Assembly: GCA_017443895.1 (NCBI GenBank)
Contig: JAFSXU010000064.1
Span: 1-64,000 of the forward strand
Length of the DNA stretch: 64,000 nt
Direction: 5' to 3'
Source: Clostridia bacterium
GTDB lineage: Bacteria; Bacillota; Clostridia; UBA1381
Both the position numbers and the translations under genes were made by a program. Below, in pieces: positions 49,986-59,400 of this stretch. Position 1 is the first letter of the stretch. Every line of letters starts with the position of its first letter. The notes beneath the pieces are model-generated. The model was not told where the DNA came from, made no database searches, and worked only from the letters and a program-made list of their open reading frames with translations.

Positions 49986-52967
49986 TCATACCTTAAATTT
50001 AAGTGTCACAATTTCAAAATTTTTAACTGATACGCTTAATTTTCTGCCGTCATGGCAGAGCTCTTTTATATTATTTTCCAAAAGATTGCAAAGATAAACC
50101 TTTTTAAAATCAAAGCCTACAGTAATTTCTGCTTTTGATTTTTGATTGTAAGCCTCATAAAGGCGGACAATTATATCGTCTGAGTCCTCTGCTTTTTTAA
50201 CGGTTTCTATAATAACATTTTCCTTGTTGCTTGATATTAAGGAATAGCAGTCTGCAATGTTACCCTCGGTTTTTGAAACCTTTTGAGCTTCAAGAGGCAT
50301 ATTTAAAAGGTACGCCTCCCTAACCGTTTTACCCTGCCTGAAATCACCCTTGTGCGGATATAATGAATATGTGAAGGTATTTATACCGCGATCCGCCTCA
50401 GGGTTTGGATAGGTTGCAGCCTTTAAAAGAGATATTTTCATAATATTATCTTCAATGCTGTATCCGTATTTGCAGTCGTTTAATATACTTACGCCGTAAT
50501 TTGATTCCGAAAGATCTGCCCATTTATGAGCGCAAACCTCAAATTTTGCTGCATCCCAGCTTGTATTTTTGTGAGTGGGACGGCTAAGATTACCAAACTG
50601 AATATCGTAAGTTGCATATGTGTTTCTTATATCAACAGGGAATGATGCCTTCATAAGAACATGGTCCTCATGCCAATCCACGGTTGTAATAAAATCTATT
50701 CTCTTTGATGCATTCCTTAAAATGATGTCCTGTGAAATTTCCGATTTCTGATATAATCGCTTTATTCTTATGCCGTTAGGAAGATACGATACCTGTGAAA
50801 CATTATCTGCAATCCACATTTTTTGCTTGTAGTAGCTTGTAATTTCCCATGCATCATGGTCTCTTGGGTAATCTTCAAAAATTTCTATTACATTAGCCTC
50901 GGCGTTATCTGCCAAAACCTCACGCTCCTCCTCTTTATCATACACCGAAACAATATGGAATTTATCATTGAATGTAATTTTTATTAAATCATTTTCAATC
51001 ACATTATCAGATACCCTTACCTCGTTTTTGGCCTCTGTATCGGGAATTACCCTCCAGCCGTGAGCAGGAATTTTTTCGGCGCAAACCGTCTTTTTGTTTA
51101 TCTCTATGCAGTCGCTTATTTCAAAAGGAGTCGGGTTATATACAAATATTCCGCCATCTGTATTTAAGTTTGCCTTTATATCGGCAAGCTTTTGTGATTT
51201 AATATCATTTCCGTCTTTTAAAATATTTGCATATTCAACATCGGTTACATCATAAACTTCTTTTATTGAAGAGCCCGGGATAATATCATGGAATTGATTT
51301 AGCAGGATATTTTTATAATTCTTGTCAAACTGCTCTTTTGGATATTCTCCTCCCAATAAAACCATATCGGTAACAGCAAGCGCCTCTGCCTCTGAATAGA
51401 GCAACTCGCTTTTTCTGTTGTTTTTCTTGTTTTTTGCAATGGAGGTGTATGTACCTCTGTGTATTTCAAGATACAATTCTCCGACCCATTTGGGCTCGTC
51501 CATCAATTCCTTTGCATTTTTCTTAAAATCTTCTTCAATCCTGTCAAAAAATTTTCCGGCATGTTCAATTTTTGTCGCAGGTATACCGGGAATACCGTAT
51601 TTTAATCTTTTGTGGCTTTCCAACATTTCATATGTTGGACCGCCGCCACCGTCACCGTAGCCAAAGGTGAGAAGAGTATTATTCGTATGGGATTTATTTT
51701 TGTAATCGTGCCATGTTCTGTGAATTTCATGGGGGTTTATAGGATTGACATATCCGTGTATAAATGATGTAAACACACGGCTTCCGTCTATTCCCTCCCA
51801 AATGAAGGTATCGTCAGGCATTTGGTTTGATTCATTCCAGCTCATTTTAGTGGTGAAAAACTGTGTTACACCGCTTTTTCGCAATATTTGAGGCAAAGCA
51901 CCGCTGTATCCGAACACATCGGGCAACCAGAGAATTTTATTGTCAACTCCGAATTCTTCCCTCATAAATCGCTTGCCATATATAATCTGGCGGACAAGGC
52001 TCTCTCCGCTTATTAAGTTTGTATCTGCTTCAAGCCACATAGCGCCCTCGGGTTCAAAACGGCCCTCCTTTATGCGCTGTTTAATTTCCTCATAAAGCTC
52101 CGGATCGGATTCTTTTACATGCTGATATAGCTGAGGCTGACTTGACATAAAGATATAGTCGTCATATCGGCGCATCATATTGATTACCGTAGAAAAGCTC
52201 CGCTGAGCCTTTTCACGGGTTTGCGCAACAGTCCACAGCCATGCTACATCTATGTGAGTATGACCTATACAGCTTACAATGCCCTCGGAATTTCCGCAGA
52301 TTTTTTCATAAAATTCCGTTTTCAAATATTGGGATGTATTTTTTATACTTTCATAAAAATCCTCAGAATAAACATGGCGTAAATCCAAAAGTAACAGAGC
52401 TTTGTTCAAAGAGTCCCGTATTTTTACATAGTCGTATGAGTTATTTTCAAGCTCATTCATGCAAAGAAAAGGAATATGAATATCGTAATAAAGTGCCTCA
52501 ACTCTAAGGTCGGCAGTTTCAAGAAAAGCCAAACAATCAAAATTTCCGCCAACCATACCCGTATACAGATACATATAAATATCGTAATCGGTATCGGGCA
52601 TTAGGGGCAGCCAAGTATGATTTATATCAAGAGCCTGTGTGGTTTTGCCGTTTAGGTATACGGTAAATTGCGGATTTATTCCGTCCCATTCTCCCTCACG
52701 ACCTGTTTTTACAGAAAGTCTAAGTTCTTTGCCATCTTGCAGTTTGGGGGTTTTCAGCGTCATATGCAGCCAGAAATGCTCGTCTGTACCGGAAAAACGC
52801 ATACCCTTTTCAAATGGCTTCCAGTTTGCATCTTCTTTCGGTGGAGTATTGGTCGTCTTGTATTTGTGACACTCCACATATTTAAAATTAAGCTCCTGCC
52901 GATCTGTTATTATAAGCTTTTTTAAATTTTCGGTTGCAATGCGTATCTTTTCCCTTATAAAATCCAT
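49986..52967 (-). CDS. Large alpha-mannosidase, glycoside hydrolase family 38
   Basis: 993 residues, the long form of GH38 with an N-terminal beta domain (1-220). The catalytic part begins GHTHIDVAWLW (235-245), has LPDVFGYSGALP with nucleophile D350, MSWNESNQMPDDTFIWEGID, FGYGDGGGGPT and NQFHDIIPGSS, followed by a large C-terminal beta region. No signal peptide. It is a paralogue of the enzyme at 46002 and probably acts on a different linkage or on longer chains. It faces the sugar-kinase operon and shares a divergent control region with the secreted-protein operon. Confidence 0.93.
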   Translation of the reverse strand: MDFIREKIRIATENLKKLIITDRQELNFKYVECHKYKTTNTPPKEDANWKPFEKGMRFSGTDEHFWLHMTLKTPKLQDGKELRLSVKTGREGEWDGINPQFTVYLNGKTTQALDINHTWLPLMPDTDYDIYMYLYTGMVGGNFDCLAFLETADLRVEALYYDIHIPFLCMNELENNSYDYVKIRDSLNKALLLLDLRHVYSEDFYESIKNTSQYLKTEFYEKICGNSEGIVSCIGHTHIDVAWLWTVAQTREKAQRSFSTVINMMRRYDDYIFMSSQPQLYQHVKESDPELYEEIKQRIKEGRFEPEGAMWLEADTNLISGESLVRQIIYGKRFMREEFGVDNKILWLPDVFGYSGALPQILRKSGVTQFFTTKMSWNESNQMPDDTFIWEGIDGSRVFTSFIHGYVNPINPHEIHRTWHDYKNKSHTNNTLLTFGYGDGGGGPTYEMLESHKRLKYGIPGIPATKIEHAGKFFDRIEEDFKKNAKELMDEPKWVGELYLEIHRGTYTSIAKNKKNNRKSELLYSEAEALAVTDMVLLGGEYPKEQFDKNYKNILLNQFHDIIPGSSIKEVYDVTDVEYANILKDGNDIKSQKLADIKANLNTDGGIFVYNPTPFEISDCIEINKKTVCAEKIPAHGWRVIPDTEAKNEVRVSDNVIENDLIKITFNDKFHIVSVYDKEEEREVLADNAEANVIEIFEDYPRDHDAWEITSYYKQKMWIADNVSQVSYLPNGIRIKRLYQKSEISQDIILRNASKRIDFITTVDWHEDHVLMKASFPVDIRNTYATYDIQFGNLSRPTHKNTSWDAAKFEVCAHKWADLSESNYGVSILNDCKYGYSIEDNIMKISLLKAATYPNPEADRGINTFTYSLYPHKGDFRQGKTVREAYLLNMPLEAQKVSKTEGNIADCYSLISSNKENVIIETVKKAEDSDDIIVRLYEAYNQKSKAEITVGFDFKKVYLCNLLENNIKELCHDGRKLSVSVKNFEIVTLKFKV

Positions 52968-53399
52968 AAAATCACCTCGTATATATATTGTAAATTAAAC
53001 CATGGGACATTGTCACATCGGTTATGAATGTAAAAATGTGCTACCGCCTACACCCGTTTTCTCATCTGAATATCTTCGGTAACATTATTTTTAATTATAT
53101 ATAAAGCCTGCAAAAAATCAATAAAAATCTGTAAAAATATTTTTGAAGTAGAAAATCAATACTTTTTGTAAAAAAATCACATTGATATACTTGGTTTGAT
53201 GTGGTAACATATATATAAATAATGGGTGTTTAATACTCGTCAATATGTTTAAAATGACGAAAAATTACTGTAATTTGTCAAAAACTGCCTTTGTCGGAAC
53301 AGGTATACATTGAGAAAGCAGATGAAAAATCTATACTTTATATAATCCTGTGTGCAAACAGTAACACATATAATTATCAGCGAATAAGGAGTGGAAAAA
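52968..53399. promoter_or_regulatory. Divergent control region of mannosidase and secreted glycan-binding operons
   Basis: 430 bases without a gene. Minus-strand promoter: TTGATT (53116-53121), 16 bases, TATAAT (53094-53099). Plus-strand promoter: TTGATA (53182-53187), 17 bases, TAACAT (53205-53210). Directly before the plus -35 lies CAATACTTTTTGTAAAAAAA (53157-53176) continuing TCACA, matching the element at 45855. A long leader of about 190 bases precedes the start at 53400. Confidence 0.6.
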
Positions 53400-56393
53400 A
53401 TGAAGAAGGTAAGAAAATCAGTTGCTTTATTTATTGCAATCATAACGGTGTTGTCATTGGTGCCTCAAGCGGTGTTGGGAGCGCAGGCTGACGATGCTTA
53501 TTTATATGCTTGGACAAGATACGAATCAGCTGCAAATATCTCCGCCGACCAATCTTCGGCTGTAACAACAGACAAGGCATATTCAGGCATAAATAGTATA
53601 CAAATAAGGAATGAGCAGTCTGCCTCATGGAAATTTATAGGAATTTCTCAGGGTGTGACAGTTACAGCAGGCAGTTATGAAATAAGTTTTTGGTATTCGG
53701 GTTCGGGTGAGCCTTTCATACAAGTGGACGGAGCAGGTATCTGGAAAGAATATAGACTAAATACGACTGATACAAGCATTAAATTTATAAACAGCGGAAC
53801 ATCTGGGGACTTCACCCATTATACACAAACCGTAACATTTACAGGTAGCGGAACGGCACAGATAAGAGTAGGCGGTGTAGGCTGGGGTGCTAATTTCTAT
53901 GCCGATGAAATAAGCCTGACAAAGTCAGGAACAACTCAAAACCTTGTTAAAAACGGAGGCTTTGAATTGACAGCGCAATCTGCTGTAGGGACCACACCGA
54001 CATATACTGATGCATATAAGGACTATTTCACAGGCTGGAGCGATTGGAGCGGTGCAAAAGCAGACAATAACTTAAAATTTATGTGCGTAACAAATGAGAT
54101 TGCACATACGGGAGACCACAGTATTCTTATACGGCATATTGGCGCACAAGGGAATAATCAGAATATATGCCTTGCACAGTCAGAGCTTGGCTTAGAAGCA
54201 GGAACTTACACGATTAGCTTTTGGGCAGTCGGGACTAAGACTGACAGCGACATACAGGGTGTAACATTGGCCGACCCATGGAGAAAATACTCTATGAAAA
54301 ATCGTCAGCCTGTAAAAACGGATGGAATTTGGTCAAAGTATGAAGTAGAAGTAACTGTGTCGGGCACAGAAACAGCAATGACCTTTGTAACCGACGGAAA
54401 TACACAGGGCTGGTACATAGACGATATAAGCCTTGTTAAAAAGGACACAACAGATAACCGTATCAAAAATGGAGGCTTTGAGTTTGATAACAGTGCAGCA
54501 TATACAAATAAGTATGAAGATTATTTGGCAGGCTGGACAAGATGGGACGCATTCACTCCGGACCAATCCAAGGCATTTTCTTGTGTAACAGATGTGATGG
54601 CGCATATGGGAAATAACAGTGTAGTTATAAAGCATACAGACTCGGGCAACGCGTGGAAAGCTATAGTTATTGCACAGGAGAAGCTCAGCCTTATAGGTAC
54701 ATATACTTTAAGTTTCTGGGCGGCAGGAGATTATGATGTCAATACAAACTGTATCACAGTGAACGGAGAGGCATGGGAAGATTATTATTTAAATGACTTT
54801 ACTGTTTCCCAAACAGACGGACAGTGGAAAAAGTATACAATAGATATAACCATTCCGGACGGAAAAACCAATAATGCAATCACTTTTGCAAGTAACGGAA
54901 ACACAAAAAGCTGGTATATAGACGATGTAAGCCTTGTAAAAGAAGGAACAAGTCAAAGTATTCTTAAAAACGGAGGCTTTGAATTAACAGAGCAGACCGC
55001 TGTGGAGCTAACACCGACATATACAGATGCATATGCGGACTATTTTACAGGCTGGAGCGACTGGAGCGGTGCAAAAGCAGACAATAACTTAAAATTTATG
55101 TGTGTAACAGATGAGATTGCACATACGGGAGACCACAGTATTCTTATAAGGCATATTGGCGAGCAGGGGAATAATCAGAATATATGCCTTGCACAGTCAG
55201 AGCTTGGCTTAGAGGCAGGAACCTACACGATTAGCTTTTGGGCAGTGGGAACTAAGACAGACAGTGAAATACAGGGTGTAACATTGGCCGACCCATGGAA
55301 AAAATACTCTATGAAAAATCTGAAGCCAAAGGCGACGGATGGAATTTGGTCAAAGTATGAAATAGAAGTGACTATATCGGGTACAGAAACAGCAATGACC
55401 TTTGTAACCGACGGAGATACGGACGGCTGGTACATAGACGATATAAGCCTTATTAAAAAGAACACAACAGACAACCGTATTAAAAACGGGAGCTTTGAAG
55501 AGAAGCAAGAGCCTGCTATAGAGATTACACCTCAATATACATCGGCGTACGAGGAATATTTCAACGGCTGGACAAGATGGGACGCGCTTGAGCCTGACGG
55601 AGTTTTGAGATTTTCGTGCGTAACAAACGATATTGCGCATATGGGAAGTAACAGTGTTCTTTTAAGGCATGCCGATTCTGCAAATAATTATAAAGCCATA
55701 GCGGCTGCTCAGGAAGGTCTTAGTTTAACAGGAACATATACACTTAGCTTCTGGGCGATTGGCACGGTTACATCGGGTGATAAGCAGTGTTTTACATTAA
55801 ACGGTGATGAATGGGTTAAATACTCTATGGATAATCGCGTACCTGTGGAAACAGACGGAGTATGGTCAAAGTATGAAATAGAAGTAACCGTCCCTGACGG
55901 AGCAATAGACACAGCCATAGCTTTCGCTGCTGACGGAGACACAAACGGCTGGTATATAGACGATGTAAGCCTTGTTAAAAAGAACACAGCAGAGAATGTC
56001 TTAAAAAACGGCGGCTTTGAAGAAGTGGACACCAATGCGCCAAAAGGCGATGTTGTTAAGGAGGTTGTCTTAAAGAAGGACGGACAGAGAGTACAAAGTC
56101 TTGACGGACAGGGAAATTACAGCGTGTCGCTGGTATTGAGCAATTACGCTATAGACGCGGATTTTGGCGTAGACCAGATTGTTGCAATATATGATGAGGA
56201 CGGAGTTTTATACGATACGGTAAAATCAACATCGCAAACTATTAAAAAGGCTGATTGCAACGGAGCATTTACAACAATTGACACAAGCTTTGCCTTGCCT
56301 GAGGGAAAATTCACAGTCGAATATTTTGTTTTTGACGGAAGAGATACGCTCAATATCATAGGCAATCCAAATCCGCACAGAGTATTTGAATAA
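53400..56393 (+). CDS. Secreted protein of five carbohydrate-binding-type modules
   Basis: 997 residues from ATG 53400 (AAGGAG 7 bases upstream). Signal peptide MKKVRKSVALFIAIITVLSL to about 28. Modules: A (about 30-181), B (182-354), C (355-520), D (521-693), E (694-866), each beginning with a KNGGFE motif or its variant and ending WYIDDISLVKK. This is the CBM4/9-like (CBM_4_9 / galactose-binding) sandwich pattern. B and D are nearly identical. A last domain (867-997) is Ig-like. It has no catalytic site, so it should bind glycan on the outside. Retention at the surface is not evident (no SLH). Confidence 0.88.
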   Translation: MKKVRKSVALFIAIITVLSLVPQAVLGAQADDAYLYAWTRYESAANISADQSSAVTTDKAYSGINSIQIRNEQSASWKFIGISQGVTVTAGSYEISFWYSGSGEPFIQVDGAGIWKEYRLNTTDTSIKFINSGTSGDFTHYTQTVTFTGSGTAQIRVGGVGWGANFYADEISLTKSGTTQNLVKNGGFELTAQSAVGTTPTYTDAYKDYFTGWSDWSGAKADNNLKFMCVTNEIAHTGDHSILIRHIGAQGNNQNICLAQSELGLEAGTYTISFWAVGTKTDSDIQGVTLADPWRKYSMKNRQPVKTDGIWSKYEVEVTVSGTETAMTFVTDGNTQGWYIDDISLVKKDTTDNRIKNGGFEFDNSAAYTNKYEDYLAGWTRWDAFTPDQSKAFSCVTDVMAHMGNNSVVIKHTDSGNAWKAIVIAQEKLSLIGTYTLSFWAAGDYDVNTNCITVNGEAWEDYYLNDFTVSQTDGQWKKYTIDITIPDGKTNNAITFASNGNTKSWYIDDVSLVKEGTSQSILKNGGFELTEQTAVELTPTYTDAYADYFTGWSDWSGAKADNNLKFMCVTDEIAHTGDHSILIRHIGEQGNNQNICLAQSELGLEAGTYTISFWAVGTKTDSEIQGVTLADPWKKYSMKNLKPKATDGIWSKYEIEVTISGTETAMTFVTDGDTDGWYIDDISLIKKNTTDNRIKNGSFEEKQEPAIEITPQYTSAYEEYFNGWTRWDALEPDGVLRFSCVTNDIAHMGSNSVLLRHADSANNYKAIAAAQEGLSLTGTYTLSFWAIGTVTSGDKQCFTLNGDEWVKYSMDNRVPVETDGVWSKYEIEVTVPDGAIDTAIAFAADGDTNGWYIDDVSLVKKNTAENVLKNGGFEEVDTNAPKGDVVKEVVLKKDGQRVQSLDGQGNYSVSLVLSNYAIDADFGVDQIVAIYDEDGVLYDTVKSTSQTIKKADCNGAFTTIDTSFALPEGKFTVEYFVFDGRDTLNIIGNPNPHRVFE
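53943..55478 (+). repeat. Near-identical direct repeats encoding glycan-binding modules
   Basis: Module B (53943-54461) and module D (54960-55478) agree at most bases. A related unit lies at 63121-63618 in another gene and shares a run of about 70 identical bases with module B. Such repeats can recombine and change module number. Confidence 0.85.
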
Positions 56394-56425
56394 AAATTTC
56401 TAAATGTATCGGAAGAGGTTAAAAA

Positions 56426-59400
56426 ATGAAAGAAAAATTTACTAACAGACACCTAAAGAAACTTACTGCAATGCTGTTGTCGGTTGCAACGGTGATAACC
56501 TGCTTATCGGGCATAACCGTTGCTCGGGCGCAGACATACGATGTAGGCGGATGGACTATTGACTGTCTTAATAACTGTGTGGGAGAGGCTACTTTGGATA
56601 CCGCAGAGGTATATCAGGGAAAATATTCCATGAAGATAGTCAATGAAACGCCTTCCGCTCCAAATGTATATATGCTGGGACGATACACTGTAGATGTAGT
56701 CAAAGGACATCACTACAGTGTCGGCTCAAAGGTAAAATCACTAAATTCAAGCATTCTGCAATTTAGTATAGACTGGGAAAAGCGTTATGATCTTACCCCG
56801 TTTAGCAATACATTCGGCTGGACAAACTATGAATTTGAGTGGACTGCAAAAGCCACGGGTCAGGTTAACTTCCTTATAATTATTGACGGCACAACAAAGG
56901 GTGCGTGGTTTGACGATATGAAGTTTACCGACATGGAAACAGGTGAGAATTTAATTCAGAACGGTGGTTTTGAAGGGAACGGTAAAAATCTTTCGGTAAG
57001 TGATACGGGAGCATCCGAGAGTATTGTTGAGCTTTATGAGAAGATTTCAAGTGCGGATTCGTTTACCGTTGAAGAAATGGAAAAGGTTCTGGGCGGATTT
57101 AAGTATATGCCGGTTTATGAACAGCAGGGCATTACAATAGACGGAAAAATGGACGACTGGAATGCATATGCTTTTGGAATACCCACTTTACCTACACAGT
57201 ATCAGGTGTATATAGATGATGGCAAGAAAAAGGATGCTACGGCTGTCTGTATGTTTGCTCAGGACAGAGAGAAATTCTATCTTGTTGTGGAGGTTACAGA
57301 CGATGTATTCCACCATATGCCCGGCGGCGCCGATTTCTATTGGCAGGGCGATAGCCTGCAACTTGCAATTTCAGGACTTGACGAGGGCTATGGCGTAGAG
57401 ATAGGCTTTGCACATAATCCTCAGACCGGTAAGGGCGAGGTGTTTGCAGGCAATCTTACTCCCGAAAAGCTTGCAACAATTGATTTAAAAACCACGCAAA
57501 ACGGAAACAAGACTGTGTATGAGGCATCAATTCCTTGGAATGTGTGGTTTAATAAAACCCCTGAGAGAATTTGGTTTGATGTTTTGGCAAACGACAATGA
57601 CGGTGATGGAAGGCGCTATTGCGTGGAGCTTGCGCCGGGAATATCCGAGGGAAAAACCAATGCACAATTCCCCATGCTTGAAATGGTAAGAGAGGACAAG
57701 GATTGGTATGCATGGACTCAGGGTGTAAGAAACGGTGTGGAGGACACTCAATATACATATGATACTTTTATAATTAACAACGGTGAGAGCAGAAGCTTTA
57801 CACTTACATATCCTGACGGAAAGACCGAGGAGATTACCGTGCCTGAAAAAACAGGTGTAAGAAGAAGCTACAGTACATCCTTTGAAGAGGCAGGGACATA
57901 TAATCTTTTGTTTAAATACCAATGCGGGGATATTTCAGATCAGACAAGCATTGATATGAAGGTTGAAAGAACACCTGCAAGTCCCGACTATCATAAGAAG
58001 GTGATAGAAAAAAACAAAAAGAATATTGCCCAAATTGAAAAGCTCTTAAAAAAATGTAAGGACAAAGGTATTTCAACCGATTATGAAACGGTAAACTATA
58101 AGGTTATGGAAAGGTTTGATACCTACCTTCAAGATGACCTTCAAAATAATGTATTTGATAAAACATATTATACAGAGGCTGCCCTTGATAAGCTTTATAA
58201 CGAGGCAAAAGAAAATCTTAATGCTTATCTTGACGGAAAGAGGGAGCCTCGAAAGGTACCCAAATATATAAGCTCTGATATGCGTATAGACGGCGACAGT
58301 GTTTATGCGACAACCGAGCTTGACGGCAAAACCGAGGAAAGACCGGTATTCTTTGTCGGTTACGGACATTTTGACCAGGCAGTAAAAGATATGCCGTTGT
58401 TTAAAGAGATTGGGTTAAACACAATACAGACGGAAATCGGACCTACAGATGTAATGATATTCTCCGAGTTTGACAGCTGGGAGTTCACTGCATCCAATGA
58501 CCCTCAATACACTGCCAAGATATCTGATGAGGAGGCATATGAGGGGAACAAGTCTTTAAAAATCACATATGATTCGGAGCTGAAAGCTAATCAGTTTATT
58601 TCATTTTCACAGTATGTGCCTGTTGAGCCGGGTAAGAAATATAACTTTAAGGGTTATGTAAAAACTAACAATACCACGGATTCATGGATGAGCTTGTATG
58701 ACTGGGATAACCGCATCAAAATCCCCGCAAACGGCGACTGGACAGAGATTAACGCAACATATACCGCCCCTGAAGGAACTATGGGAACAGTCATCCGATT
58801 TAACTGTGACGCCGTATGCGATGCGTGGTATATGGATAATTTATCCTTTAGTGAGGAAGGCAGCGATGTAAATCTGTTACAGAACGGTGGCTTTGAAAAG
58901 AGCAATGACAAAGATTATCAGATAAATGTAAATGCGGGAAAGCTTAAAAAACTTGAAAATATTTTAAAAACTGCCGAGGAGAATGATATAGCAGTGTCTG
59001 TGCTTCTCTCTCCGCACTATTTCCCGACAAACATCATAGAAAAATATGATATAGCGCACCCCGGTAACCCAAGTGAATTTATTAAATATAATATTCATAC
59101 AGATATTGCAAAGGAAATCATAGAGGCATATTTAAGGGCAGTTGTTCCAAGGATAAAGGATTACAAAGCTTTAAACAACATATGTATATCCAACGAGCCT
59201 TTGTTTAAGCCCGAGCGCTGCGGTGATTTCTATTTGGGCGACTGGCATAAATTCCTCAGGGAAAGATATGGAAACGACATAGCTACTCTTAACAAGGCAT
59301 ACGGAGCATCTTATGGCTCATTTGATGAAATAGATTTAAAATATACAAATGACGCTATGGAATATGACTATAAGATGTTTAACGACAAGGTATTTTCAGA

